5,653 nucleotides of DNA, taken from NCBI GenBank assembly GCA_025924845.1, contig JAICHN010000344.1, positions 1-5,653 of the forward strand. The letters are read 5' to 3'. This document shows, piece by piece, positions 1-5,342 of this stretch (within the stretch, counting starts at the first letter, position 1; the number at the start of each line of letters is the position of its first letter). The notes beneath the pieces were generated by a model. The model ran no database searches. It saw only the letters and a program-made list of their open reading frames with translations, and was not told the origin of the DNA. The position numbers and the translations under genes are program-made. This DNA is from Chloroflexota bacterium (GTDB lineage: Bacteria; Chloroflexota; UBA5177; JANWHV01).

Positions 1-2
1 CC

Positions 3-128
3 GGAATCCGCCACGCGGCCGGCTTCTACGTGCTCACCCTTGCCGGCGACCGGATCTGCGCCATGACCCGCTTCGACAACAGCGTGCTGCCGTGGTTCGG
101 GCTACCGCGATCGCTCCCGAGCCGATGA
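3..128 (+). CDS. ECF sigma factor, C-terminal fragment (SnoaL-like tail)
   Basis: The window begins inside this gene. The frame reads AGFYVLTLAGDRICAMTRF, then DNSVLPWFGLPRSLPSR and a TGA stop. The pattern YVLTLAGDRI-x(4)-RF-DNSVL-x-x-FGLPR-x-LP is the familiar C-terminal end of ECF RNA polymerase sigma factors that carry a SnoaL/NTF2-like domain after sigma region 4. In that family the tail modulates promoter recognition and sigma activity. Only 41 residues are visible, so regions 2 and 4 lie upstream of the window and cannot be checked. Third codon positions are almost all G or C, which sets the compositional baseline for the host chromosome. The family assignment is from remembered family sequences. 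Confidence 0.65.
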   Translation, partial: GIRHAAGFYVLTLAGDRICAMTRFDNSVLPWFGLPRSLPSR

Positions 129-144
129 CGGTTGCCCTGACTCG

Positions 145-642
145 GTGTTCGGGCGCCTGGTGGAGTTCCTGAACCGGCCGGACAGCGCGGGCGTCGTGTA
201 TCGGCTTGGCCACACCAAGCCGGAGTCCGTCATGGTCGAGATCGCGCCGCCAGGCTGGCACACTATCGCGAGGGGTCGCAGCGAGTCCGGCGAAGCAGCA
301 GATCCGCCGACAAATACCGGCAAAGAAATCTACGCAGATACTTCTGAAATTAACAAGCTGAGGACGGAGCCGCGCAGCAAGTCATGCCAGTATGGCCGGT
401 GCGCTGGCCCTCCGGCTCAAAGCCCGCGGGCGTCGAGTGGCGGCCGGGGTGCGGACCGTGCCCCGCGGGGCGCGGTCTGCGGCGCGGCTAGAAGGGCATC
501 TCACGGGCGCAGTCGCGATCGCAGACGAGCGCCCACACCGGCCGGCCCGTCCGGAGGCGGGGGTGGATGGAGCGGAAGCAGCCCGCGTTGGGCATCCGAC
601 CTCAACGGAACAAAAACAACGCCAACAATCTACAATTTGTAG
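145..642 (+). CDS. Hypothetical ORF, probably only partly genuine
   Basis: This frame opens with GTG 16 bases after the sigma-factor stop, with no convincing Shine-Dalgarno sequence. The first 35 or so codons (FGRLVEFLNRPDSAGVVYRL onward, to VMVEIAPPG) have strongly G/C-ended codons and look like real protein. Codon choice then becomes mixed. Residues 60-73 (GKEIYADTSEINKL) are AT-richer, and beyond about base 365 the translation is low-complexity Arg/Gly/Ser/Pro that does not look coding. The first part vaguely recalls small bacterial proteins with a VPG-x-W-E-I-E-F core, but I cannot match the middle, so it may be a decayed copy. The ORF end at 642 lies inside the inverted-repeat element and is probably accidental. 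No function is assigned. Confidence 0.25.
   Translation: MFGRLVEFLNRPDSAGVVYRLGHTKPESVMVEIAPPGWHTIARGRSESGEAADPPTNTGKEIYADTSEINKLRTEPRSKSCQYGRCAGPPAQSPRASSGGRGADRAPRGAVCGAARRASHGRSRDRRRAPTPAGPSGGGGGWSGSSPRWASDLNGTKTTPTIYNL
455..476. terminator. Near-perfect GC palindrome, possible terminator
   Basis: Twenty-two bases form a palindrome with a single mismatched pair (459/472) around the centre CCCCGCGGGG. As plus-strand RNA the odd pair is a G-U wobble, so that strand folds better. It lies 11 bases beyond the stop of the minus-strand remnant at 488. No T-run follows on either strand, so factor-independent termination is only possible, as in GC-rich bacteria that use stem-only terminators. A second short palindrome, GCCCGCGGGC, sits at 422-431. 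Confidence 0.3.
488..595 (-). pseudogene. Short Cys-containing ORF, likely C-terminal gene remnant
   Basis: A 35-codon minus-strand frame runs from ATG at 595 to TAG at 488 and is almost entirely G/C at third positions, as a genuine gene in a GC-rich genome would be. Visible residues include MPNAGCFRSIHPRLR and RPVWALVCDRDCAREMPF; three cysteines (C-x-x-x-C in VCDRDC, and GCF) and a His hint at a metal-binding tail. The first codons (ATG CCC) fall in the end of the inverted repeat at 590-644. The apparent start may therefore be created by that element, and the true gene may have extended further upstream before being cut. I do not recognise the family. Confidence 0.33.
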
Positions 643-644
643 TA
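590..644 (+). repeat. Left terminal inverted repeat
   Basis: The outermost 20 bases are identical to the complement of 906-925. Similarity continues with scattered changes to about 644 through the blocks AACGC, AACAA and CTACAA. Read on the minus strand, this copy ends in GAGGTCGG followed by ATGCCC. Confidence 0.6.
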
Positions 645-869
645 GCGCCAATTCACGGCCCAGAAGACCCTTTCTGAGCGGTGTCCCGCCTTCCCTCACG
701 CCTGAAGGAGTTGCTACGTCACCCGTCAGATCGTCCAGAAAACACCGCCCGGAAGGATCCAGCAACTCCGACAGCGGGTCTCCTACCCCCTTAGCGCTTT
801 ACTGAGGGTTATAATCCTTGCGTTGGCGAGAGCAGAAATAACCTTACTGCAGCCATAATTCGCACGAGT

Positions 870-925
870 TATTATAAGTTGTAGTTTGTTAGCGTTGTTT
901 TCTGCTCCGTTGAGGTCGGATGCCC
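870..925 (-). repeat. Right terminal inverted repeat
   Basis: This is the partner of 590-644 in opposite orientation, with about 87 percent identity over 56 aligned positions. It contains one extra base in the A-rich tract. Its outer edge coincides with the point where recognisable tyrosine recombinase sequence begins. Confidence 0.6.
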
Positions 926-1085
926 CTTCGTACTGACCTGGCTGAAGAAGCAGGGCATTGACGATGCCCTGATCCAGCCCTACTCGGGCCATGCCCATCG
1001 CCAGTCGCTGGAGGTCTATTCCCGGCTGGCGATTGCCGACGCGCAAAAGGAATATAACCAGGTGATCGGGCGCTTCCCCATCTAG
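926..1085 (+). pseudogene. Tyrosine recombinase, C-terminal catalytic fragment
   Basis: The frame reads [22 protein letters not shown], then [19 protein letters not shown] and QVIGRFPI, ending in TAG at 1083-1085. This is the last part of the catalytic domain of a phage-type integrase. GH is the conserved His box position, and the Tyr of EVYSRL is the expected nucleophile that forms the 3'-phosphotyrosine link to DNA. The region upstream, which should carry the catalytic Arg and the H-x-x-R box, is missing because sequence before base 926 belongs to the inverted repeat. The frame is open back to 885 but only through the repeat (FCSVEVGCP), with no plausible start. It is therefore a truncated, inactive remnant. 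IntI, XerC and XerD are unlikely because their tails differ. Confidence 0.75.
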
Positions 1086-1193
1086 CCAGCAGACGGTGGG
1101 TTGCCAGGGATGGCCGCACACGCTATGCGGCTATTTCGGGCACCTGCCGTTCTCGTCACCGATACTACTCATAGTAGTACTTTGCCCCTGGTG
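1086..1193. other. Non-coding stretch; 3' exon side of the group II intron
   Basis: I find no gene here. Short plus-strand frames starting at 1096 and 1110 lack convincing coding signal and run into the intron. Two hairpins are present: GCCGCA/TGCGGC at 1113-1131, 27 bases after the integrase stop and followed by TATTTC, which could be a weak terminator; and TACTACT-CAT-AGTAGTA at 1163-1179. On the minus strand the sequence from 1193 downward is the exon that follows the intron. Confidence 0.4.
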
Positions 1194-1231
1194 GTCGGGT
1201 AGGCGGAGTGCATCGCTGCACCCCGCCCCCC
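1194..1231 (-). ncRNA. Group II intron domain VI with branch-point adenosine
   Basis: On the minus strand, 1231-1197 folds into a 15-bp stem (two wobble pairs) closed by a GCGA tetraloop. A single unpaired A at 1200 (T on plus) is bulged near the base on the 3' side. That A is the 7th base from the end if the intron ends at 1194 in GAC, the usual place for the branch-point nucleotide that attacks the 5' splice site. A three-base TGA linker joins it to domain V. Confidence 0.8.
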
Positions 1232-1234
1232 TCA

Positions 1235-1268
1235 GAACCGTGCGTGCCTCTTGCAAGGCACACGGCTC
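1235..1268 (-). ncRNA. Group II intron domain V (catalytic hairpin)
   Basis: The 34 nt form a canonical domain V: lower helix GAGCCGT with ACGGTTC (7 bp), a 2-nt GC bulge on the 3' strand, upper helix GTGCCTT with GAGGCAC (7 bp), and a GCAA tetraloop of the GNRA type. The AGC triad at the 5' side of the lower helix, which binds catalytic metal ions, is intact. Size, bulge position and tetraloop all match the bacterial consensus. Confidence 0.9.
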
Positions 1269-1279
1269 AAGCAAACTCC

Positions 1280-2608
1280 TTACACAAGCAGTACCTCTCC
1301 ACTCGCGTCCGTTGGACGGATTTTGCCGCTGTGGATTTGCTGATGGCAGTACAGGTGTACCAGCGTCTGGTTTCCTTCGTCGTCTGACCCCTGCTTCCCC
1401 GTCGGTTCGATGTGGTGAACGTGCAGTTCTTCGTCGTTGAAGAGCGTTTCCCCACACAATCGGCAGACATAGTTCTGTTTGCGGGCTAGGCGTTGGACAC
1501 GCGGAGGTGTGTTTTTCACCCCCTGTTGTTGTCGTGTTGCCCAATATTCCCGCAACTGCGGGTCGTCGGGCGATGCCTTTCCGCGCACGATGATATGTCG
1601 TTCGATTTTGAACCAGCTAAACTTTAACAAGTACGCCCCGGTCTGTTTGTCGCCAAACACCCAGTGGTCGGCGCGTTGTGGGTTTAGCTTGCCCCAGTAT
1701 TGGTGTTTCTGCCAGGCGTGGGACTTGCGGGGATGCTGGCGACTGACATACCGGCGCTGCCGGTAATATAGCCATTCATCCAGTTGATGAAAGGTTGCCG
1801 ATGCTACGCCGATGCGGAAGTAGTTGGCCCAACCCCGGATTATCGGGTTGAGTTGCCGGATCACCGTTTGGACGTTGCTGCCCCGCAAGCGGAGCCAGGC
1901 GTCCCGCAATTTCTGCCGCATCTTCGTTACCGATTGCTTACTGGGTTTAATCAGCAGTTTATAGCCGGTGCGGCTGGTCTGTGGGGCGGGATAGTGTCGG
2001 ATATTGAAGCCGAGGAAGTCAAATCCCTCGCGTAGATGCACAATGCGGGTCTTCTCGCCGGAGAGCGTTAAGCCCCGTTTGCCTAACCATTCGTTCAGGA
2101 GTTGGACGACGGCTTCCGCATCCTCGCGGCTCTCGCAGAACGCGACCAGGTCATCGGCATAGCGAACCACGGCGCGCCGGCCACAGAGTTTACCTTGCGC
2201 ATCGTAGCTGATGCCCAACGCTTCCTCCATGCCGTGCAAGGCGACATTCAACAGCAAAAGGCTGATCACCGACCCCTGGGGCGTACCCGTCAGGGTTTCG
2301 TGAAACTGGCCTGCGTCCAGATAACCCGCCCGTAGCCATTGTTTGATTAGCTCCCTGCCAGGAGCCGGGCCAATGGCGGCTAAGAGGGCTGGCTGGTCAA
2401 TGTTGTCGAACGCCGCCGCGATGTCCGCGTCCACCACCCATTTCCGCCGCCGATTGGGGCAGGCTAGGAGGTAGATGCGGGCTATCGCGTCGTGGCACCC
2501 GCGCCCTGGGCGGAATCCATAGCTACTGGGTTCAAAGCGCGCTTCCCATTCCGGTTCGAGTGCGTTCTTGACTTGGGCCTGGCGGCAACGATCCAAGATA
2601 GTGGGCAT
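1280..2608 (-). pseudogene. ltrA: Group II intron-encoded RT/maturase/HNH protein, C-terminal fragment
   Basis: These 442 residues lack the N-terminal RT-0 and RT-1 blocks. The frame begins MPTILDRC at the element junction, corresponding to the G-I/M-P-T-x-x-D-R block of intron RTs. Visible in order are ALEPEWEARFE and SYGFRPGRGCHDAI (residues 17-42), VVDADIAAAFDNI (58-70), GTPQGSVIS, the polymerase YADD (150-153), GFDFLGF (195-201), the maturase domain X, and a C-terminal HNH endonuclease. The HNH has C382-x2-C385, HHI (398-400), Y-C421-H422 and H426. All catalytic boxes look intact, although the usual ISPLLAN block reads ISLLLLN. The sequence style (VVDADI, ALEPEWEA, HNH tail) fits the chloroplast-like CL classes. 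Without its N-terminal half the protein should not be functional; the ATG at the junction is probably accidental. The symbol is generic for the family. Confidence 0.88.
2603..2608 (+). repeat. Left junction copy of GGGCAT (attL region)
   Basis: GGGCAT occurs here and at 5337-5342, at the two junctions between intron RT sequence and the serine-recombinase element. On the minus strand these bases encode the Met-Pro of MPT. The repeat may be a shared core of attL and attR, but the exact crossover bases cannot be fixed without an empty site. Confidence 0.45.
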
Positions 2609-2628
2609 ATACCCAGCACACTACATCG

Positions 2629-2642
2629 TCTTCTCCAGAAGA
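2629..2642. promoter_or_regulatory. Inverted repeat just upstream of the first element gene
   Basis: TCTTCT-CC-AGAAGA is a perfect 6-bp inverted repeat, ending 7 bases before the TTG start at 2650 and about 25 bases inside the element. It could be an operator, a hairpin affecting translation, or a recombinase subsite. AGAAGA is also the only weak Shine-Dalgarno candidate for that start. Confidence 0.35.
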
Positions 2643-2649
2643 TTTAGGA

Positions 2650-2943
2650 TTGGTCACCGTTACTCACCCAAACCACCCGCTTTGCGGTCAGCAACTCACC
2701 CTCATTCGTATTCGCCGTGGGCCGGATCCCGATCTCATCATTCGGCACCCCGACGGTCGTCACACCGCTATCCGTTTGAGTTGGACCGACTTCGGCGCTG
2801 CCCGACTCCCTGCTGCCGATGTTGCTCCGCTACTCGATCTGCGTGGCCTGCGCCAAACCGTCCAGCTACTCGACTTTATCCGCCAGGATGGGCGCTGGCC
2901 CACTGTTCCAGTACCGCCTGGTCCGCGCTATGATCAACAGTAG
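2650..2943 (+). CDS. DUF5372-like small protein of the recombinase element
   Basis: This 97-residue protein starts at a TTG (VTVTHPNHPLCGQQLTLIRI...). The opening VTHP-x-HPL-x-G-x-x-x-x-L, then a central DPDLIIRHPDGR and LSWTDF, recall the family I know as DUF5372, whose members begin VTHPFHPLxGR and contain a WTD motif. Such genes often stand next to transposases or serine recombinases. I chose the TTG because family similarity begins immediately after it and no ATG lies nearby. There is no signal peptide or membrane segment. The function is unknown; association with the recombinase suggests an accessory role in recombination or its control. It ends 38 bases before the next gene and probably shares its transcript. 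The family name is from memory and was not checked. Confidence 0.6.
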   Translation: MVTVTHPNHPLCGQQLTLIRIRRGPDPDLIIRHPDGRHTAIRLSWTDFGAARLPAADVAPLLDLRGLRQTVQLLDFIRQDGRWPTVPVPPGPRYDQQ

Positions 2944-2968
2944 TCAGCGGCCCTGGATCAAGCTGACC

Positions 2969-2974
2969 AGGAGG
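2969..2974 (+). promoter_or_regulatory. Ribosome binding site for the 67-residue gene
   Basis: AGGAGG lies 7 bases before ATG 2982 and is a full-strength match to the anti-Shine-Dalgarno sequence. It supports this start and the reality of the small gene. Confidence 0.65.
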
Positions 2975-2981
2975 TTTAGCT

Positions 2982-3188
2982 ATGACCGTGCTTATTACTG
3001 CTACTTCAGTTGCGCCCAGCCAAATCTGGCCGGCGCTATCCCCCGACCAACAACGCCCGGTGGTCCAACTGCTCGCCCGGTTGGCCCTGCATCTGGCTGT
3101 TGCTCGCGCAACCAGCCCAACCAATGCAAAGGAGGTTCCCGATGCTGCGCCTGACCCCCTCATCCAAAATCCGGCCCGACCATCTTGA
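2982..3188 (+). CDS. Small protein upstream of and overlapping the recombinase
   Basis: An excellent Shine-Dalgarno and ATG open a frame of 68 codons including the last residue (MTVLITATSVAPSQIWPALS onward). The middle, IWPALSPDQQRPVVQLLARL, looks like one amphipathic helix; the C-terminus is Pro/Ala-rich and probably disordered. Small proteins with a similar helix (W-x-x-L-x-x-x-Q-x-x-x-V) often precede transposase or recombinase genes in multi-gene IS elements, but I cannot name the family. Its last 47 bases overlap the recombinase gene in another frame, so the two are likely translationally coupled. A partner or regulator role for the recombinase is inference only. Confidence 0.6.
   Translation: MTVLITATSVAPSQIWPALSPDQQRPVVQLLARLALHLAVARATSPTNAKEVPDAAPDPLIQNPARPS
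3128..3135 (+). promoter_or_regulatory. Ribosome binding site that sets the recombinase start
   Basis: AAAGGAGG ends 6 bases before ATG 3142. This decides the start against the longer open frame that reaches back to 3010, whose extra 44 codons lack family similarity. The site lies inside the preceding small gene. Confidence 0.75.
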
Positions 3189-5235
3189 GCGGCAGGCCCT
3201 GATCTATGTGCGCCAGTCCACGCCGATGCAGGTGCGGGAAAACAGGGCCAGTACGGAACGCCAGTACGACCTGCGCCGCCGCGCTCATGATCTCGGTTGG
3301 CCCAGCGAGCATATTGAGGTCATTGACCAGGATCAAGCCCACTCCGGCGCCTCGCTCGCCGGTCGTGATGGCTTCCAATACATCCTGGTCGAGGTCGGTC
3401 TGGGTCACGTCGGCGCCCTCTTCAGTTTGGAGGTTTCGCGCCTGGCGCGTTCCTGTAGCGACTGGTATCGCATGCTGGAGATCTGCGCGCTCACCGACAC
3501 CCTGGTCATCGATGAAGACGGGGTCTATGACCCGGGTCAGTACAATGACCGCTTATTGTTAGGCATCAAGGGGACCATGAGCGAGGCGGAGTTGCACTGG
3601 TTGCGCTGCCGCTTGCTGGGCGGCAAGCTAGAGAAAGCCCAGCATGGCCAGTTGCGCTTTCGTCCGCCGACCGGCCTGGTGTTCGACCCCGCCGGGCAGG
3701 TCGTGCGGGACCCCGATGAGCAGGTCGCCCATGCCGTGCAGCTACTCTTCGCCGTCTTCGAGCAGCGCGGCTCGGCCTTGGGAGTGGTGCGCTACTTCGC
3801 GCAGCAGCAGTTGCAGTTTCCCACCCGCTTGTGGGGCGGGACGCAGCAGGGCGAGTTGGTGTGGGAGACCCTGCGGCATGAACGGGTGCTGGAAGTGTTG
3901 CACAACCCAGCCTATGCCGGTGTCTACGTCTATGGCCGCACCCAGACTCGTAGCAAGATCTTGCCGGGTGAGGCGCCACGCATCAAAGGCCGCACGCGCC
4001 AGGTGCCCCAGCAGGATTGGCCGATCGTGTTGCCAGATGCGCATGCCGGTTATATCAGCTGGGAACAGTACCAGCGCAACCAACAGAAACTGCAAGACAA
4101 TCGCACCTACCGGCCGCAGGAGCAGCGCGGGGCAGTGCGCGAGGGCGGGGCGCTGCTGCAGGGGATTGTCGTCTGCGGCAAGTGCGGCCGGCGCAGGGGG
4201 GTGCGGTATCTACCCAACGGCGTTACGCCAAGCTATGATTGCGGTCAAGCCCACAAACAGCTGGGCGAGCGCACCTGTCAGATGATCCGCGGTGACGGCG
4301 TGGATGCGGCAGTAGCGCGGGTGTTTCTGGAGGCGATGCAGCCGGCACAACTGGCGGTGTCGCTGGCGACGTTAGAGCAGGCCGAAGAACAAGCTCACCA
4401 AGTCGAGCGGCAGTGGCAGTTGCGGCGCGCGCGCGCCCAATATGAGGCGGACCTGGCCCGGCGGCGGTTCATCGCGGTGGATCCGGAGAATCGGCTGGTG
4501 GGGCGTAGTCTGGAACGGGAGTGGAACGAGAAACTGGCGGCTGTCGAACGCTTAGAGCGGGAGTATGGGACGCTGGCGCGGGCCGCCCTGCCAGTGGTGA
4601 GCGCCGAGGAGCGGCAACGTATTCTGGAACTGGCCCAGGATCTGCCGGTGATCTGGCAGGCGGCCACAACTAAGCAGACGGAGCGGAAGCAGTTGCTGCG
4701 CTTCTTGATCAAAGATGTGACGCTGACGCTGGCGGAGCGCAAGATCCGCATCGCCATCCGTTGGCAAACCGACGCCTGCACGGAACTGGAGATATTGCGC
4801 CCCCAACGGTCGTGTGATCTGAAGCGCACAGACGAGCGCTTAGTGGCGCGCGTGCGGGAACTGGCCGCGCAGCATACCGATCGAGAAGTGGCTCGACTGT
4901 TGAACGAGGAAGGCTATCATGCGGGAATGGGCGGGCCACTGAGTGCGAACAAAGTGCAATGGATCCGCCACGCTTATGGCATTCCCTTGAGTTGCCCGGC
5001 CTGGGGTTCCGGCGAGGCCGGGGTGCAGCGGGCAGATGGGCGCCACTCTGCACGAGCAGCAGCGCGACTGCTGAATGTAACGGTCTCGACGATTAGTGAT
5101 TGGTGCAAGAGCGGGCGTTTGGATGGCATCCAAGCGGTAGCGCACGGCGCCTGGTGGATCCGCTTGAGCGAGGAGCAGATTGCGCAGTTGCGTAAGCCCC
5201 AGCGCCGGGTCTGGCGACGGCGGACGGAGGAGTAA
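3142..5235 (+). CDS. Large serine recombinase
   Basis: The 697-residue protein cuts and rejoins DNA through a phosphoserine intermediate and is the presumed integrase/transposase of the element. The N-terminal resolvase domain (about 17-160) has YVRQST with catalytic Ser26 and Arg24, DQDQAHSGAS...GRDGF (62-78), EVSRLARS (97-104) and the helix GIKGTMSEAEL (141-151). A Recombinase domain follows (about 170-300; HNPAYAGVYVYGR). A zinc ribbon has C345-x2-C348-x18-C367-x11-C379, then a charged coiled coil (about 411-475). The C-terminal end carries an unusual extra helix-turn-helix (about 636-690; SARAAARLLNVTVSTISDWC, then a WW wing), like MerR/excisionase folds. The start at 3142 is fixed by a strong ribosome site. 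No frameshift or catalytic loss is visible. The sequence belongs to the VRQS/SRLARS group common on GC-rich mobile elements. Confidence 0.93.
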   Translation: MLRLTPSSKIRPDHLERQALIYVRQSTPMQVRENRASTERQYDLRRRAHDLGWPSEHIEVIDQDQAHSGASLAGRDGFQYILVEVGLGHVGALFSLEVSRLARSCSDWYRMLEICALTDTLVIDEDGVYDPGQYNDRLLLGIKGTMSEAELHWLRCRLLGGKLEKAQHGQLRFRPPTGLVFDPAGQVVRDPDEQVAHAVQLLFAVFEQRGSALGVVRYFAQQQLQFPTRLWGGTQQGELVWETLRHERVLEVLHNPAYAGVYVYGRTQTRSKILPGEAPRIKGRTRQVPQQDWPIVLPDAHAGYISWEQYQRNQQKLQDNRTYRPQEQRGAVREGGALLQGIVVCGKCGRRRGVRYLPNGVTPSYDCGQAHKQLGERTCQMIRGDGVDAAVARVFLEAMQPAQLAVSLATLEQAEEQAHQVERQWQLRRARAQYEADLARRRFIAVDPENRLVGRSLEREWNEKLAAVERLEREYGTLARAALPVVSAEERQRILELAQDLPVIWQAATTKQTERKQLLRFLIKDVTLTLAERKIRIAIRWQTDACTELEILRPQRSCDLKRTDERLVARVRELAAQHTDREVARLLNEEGYHAGMGGPLSANKVQWIRHAYGIPLSCPAWGSGEAGVQRADGRHSARAAARLLNVTVSTISDWCKSGRLDGIQAVAHGAWWIRLSEEQIAQLRKPQRRVWRRRTEE

Positions 5236-5255
5236 ACGCAACAAGTAGTGCTATA

Positions 5256-5267
5256 CTATATATATAG
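5256..5267. repeat. AT palindrome CTATATATATAG
   Basis: This perfect 12-bp palindrome lies 20 bases after the recombinase stop and is preceded by another CTATA (5251-5255). It is sharply AT-rich compared with everything around it. On the minus strand it directly follows the hairpin at 5270-5293. Confidence 0.5.
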
Positions 5268-5269
5268 AA

Positions 5270-5293
5270 GGGGTGGTCTGCCGCAGCCACCCC
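5270..5293. terminator. Hairpin after the recombinase gene
   Basis: GGGGTGG pairs with CCACCCC (7 bp), extended inside by CTG/CAG with one bulged T and a CCG loop. On plus it is 34 bases past the stop and has no T-run. On minus it is followed by TTCTATATATATAG. It may terminate transcription in either direction. Confidence 0.5.
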
Positions 5294-5297
5294 AGCG

Positions 5298-5316
5298 ACA
5301 AGCGAAATGCGCTTGT
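5298..5316. repeat. Second hairpin near the element's right end
   Basis: ACAAGCG and CGCTTGT form a perfect 7-bp stem around AAATG, only 4 bases after the previous hairpin and 26 bases before the junction. Its place is compatible with part of a recombinase attachment arm. Confidence 0.4.
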
Positions 5317-5336
5317 AAGGAGATGCAGTATGAACC

Positions 5337-5342
5337 GGGCAT
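5337..5342 (+). repeat. Right junction copy of GGGCAT (attR region)
   Basis: This is the second copy of the 6-bp direct repeat, immediately before TTGGTAG, where the minus-strand RT frame (LGLP) resumes. Here the frame reads L-G-L-P-M-P, two residues more than the expected G-x-P-T, so at least part of this copy probably belongs to the element. Confidence 0.45.

Larger units (their letters stand above)
590..925. mobile_element. MITE-like segment bounded by about 55-bp inverted repeats
   Basis: The two ends begin with the same 20 bases in opposite orientation (GGGCATCCGACCTCAACGGA at the left). About 49 of 56 aligned positions match with one single-base gap, covering 590-644 and 870-925. Outside the repeats the flanks diverge at once (GTT on the left, CTTCG on the right), so the boundaries are sharp. 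The 225-bp interior has no gene I can support; one minus-strand frame (DPSGRCFLDDLTGDVATPSG) stays open through it but matches nothing I know. The size, long inverted ends and lack of a transposase gene fit a MITE or an internally deleted insertion sequence. No clear target duplication is visible, and the flanks look like parts of different genes. Two convergent insertions or an inversion are alternatives. Confidence 0.45.
1194..2608 (-). mobile_element. Group II intron, 3' portion, interrupted by a second element
   Basis: The 3' half of a bacterial retroelement intron is present: the ORF for reverse transcriptase/maturase/HNH endonuclease, then ribozyme domains V and VI, ending in CCCGAC at 1194. 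Group II introns splice out of RNA through a lariat and insert into DNA by target-primed reverse transcription. The upstream ribozyme domains I-III and most of domain IV are not joined to this half: the ORF stops at 2608, where a serine-recombinase element begins. A second RT half lies beyond that element at 5343 onward, but it may not be from the same intron. The spacing of only 11 bases between ORF stop and domain V is usual. Confidence 0.85.
2606..5342 (+). mobile_element. About 2.7-kb serine-recombinase mobile element with three genes
   Basis: Reverse-transcriptase coding sequence on the minus strand stops at about 2608 and resumes only at about 5343. Between these points are three intact plus-strand genes: a DUF5372-like protein, a 67-residue protein and a large serine recombinase. 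Large serine recombinases integrate circular DNA at a short core without long target duplications, consistent with the junctions here. The ends contain a weak inverted similarity: ACTACATC at 2620-2627 against the complement of 5322-5329, ACTGCATC, about equally far from each junction. No resistance, metabolic or conjugation cargo is present, so it behaves like a minimal IS-sized element. Boundaries are uncertain by a few bases; GG at 2604-2605 and 5344-5345 is an alternative crossover dinucleotide. Confidence 0.7.
5236..5342. other. Right-end non-coding region of the recombinase element
   Basis: Three structures are packed into 107 bases between the recombinase stop and the RT junction: an AT palindrome and two hairpins, listed separately. 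The density of structure suggests terminator and recombinase-binding roles. A Shine-Dalgarno AAGGAG (5317-5322) lies 7 bases before ATG 5330, but the frame it opens has only 15 codons and runs outward over the junction. Confidence 0.5.

Noticed and set aside
587..593. GTTGGGC, which matches the integron attC core pattern GTTRRRY
   Set aside because: No matching inverse core at attC distance, no intI, and the nearby tyrosine recombinase tail is not IntI-like. The right repeat copy also lacks it.
392..805. Plus-strand 137-codon frame and the minus-strand frame at 382-765
   Set aside because: The translations are Arg/Ala/Ser-rich with poor codon bias and cross the inverted repeat. They look like GC-rich shadow frames.
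855..880. Imperfect palindrome around ATAATTCGCACGAGTTAT, resembling a Xer/dif site
   Set aside because: The spacer is too long for the 11-6-11 layout and the arms do not match known dif consensus positions.
783..1121. Minus-strand 112-codon frame
   Set aside because: It is antisense to the clear integrase remnant and crosses the inverted repeat.
1096..1440. Plus-strand frame with a hydrophobic stretch
   Set aside because: It runs antisense through intron domains V and VI and the HNH coding end; the hydrophobic look is an accident of that sequence.
2568..2602. TTGACT as a -35 box for the recombinase genes
   Set aside because: No -10 hexamer at 16-18 bp spacing. It lies in the RT coding sequence, outside the element.
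3010..3141. Longer start for the recombinase
   Set aside because: The extra 44 codons overlap the small gene, lack a ribosome site and lack family similarity, whereas ATG 3142 has AAAGGAGG at ideal spacing.
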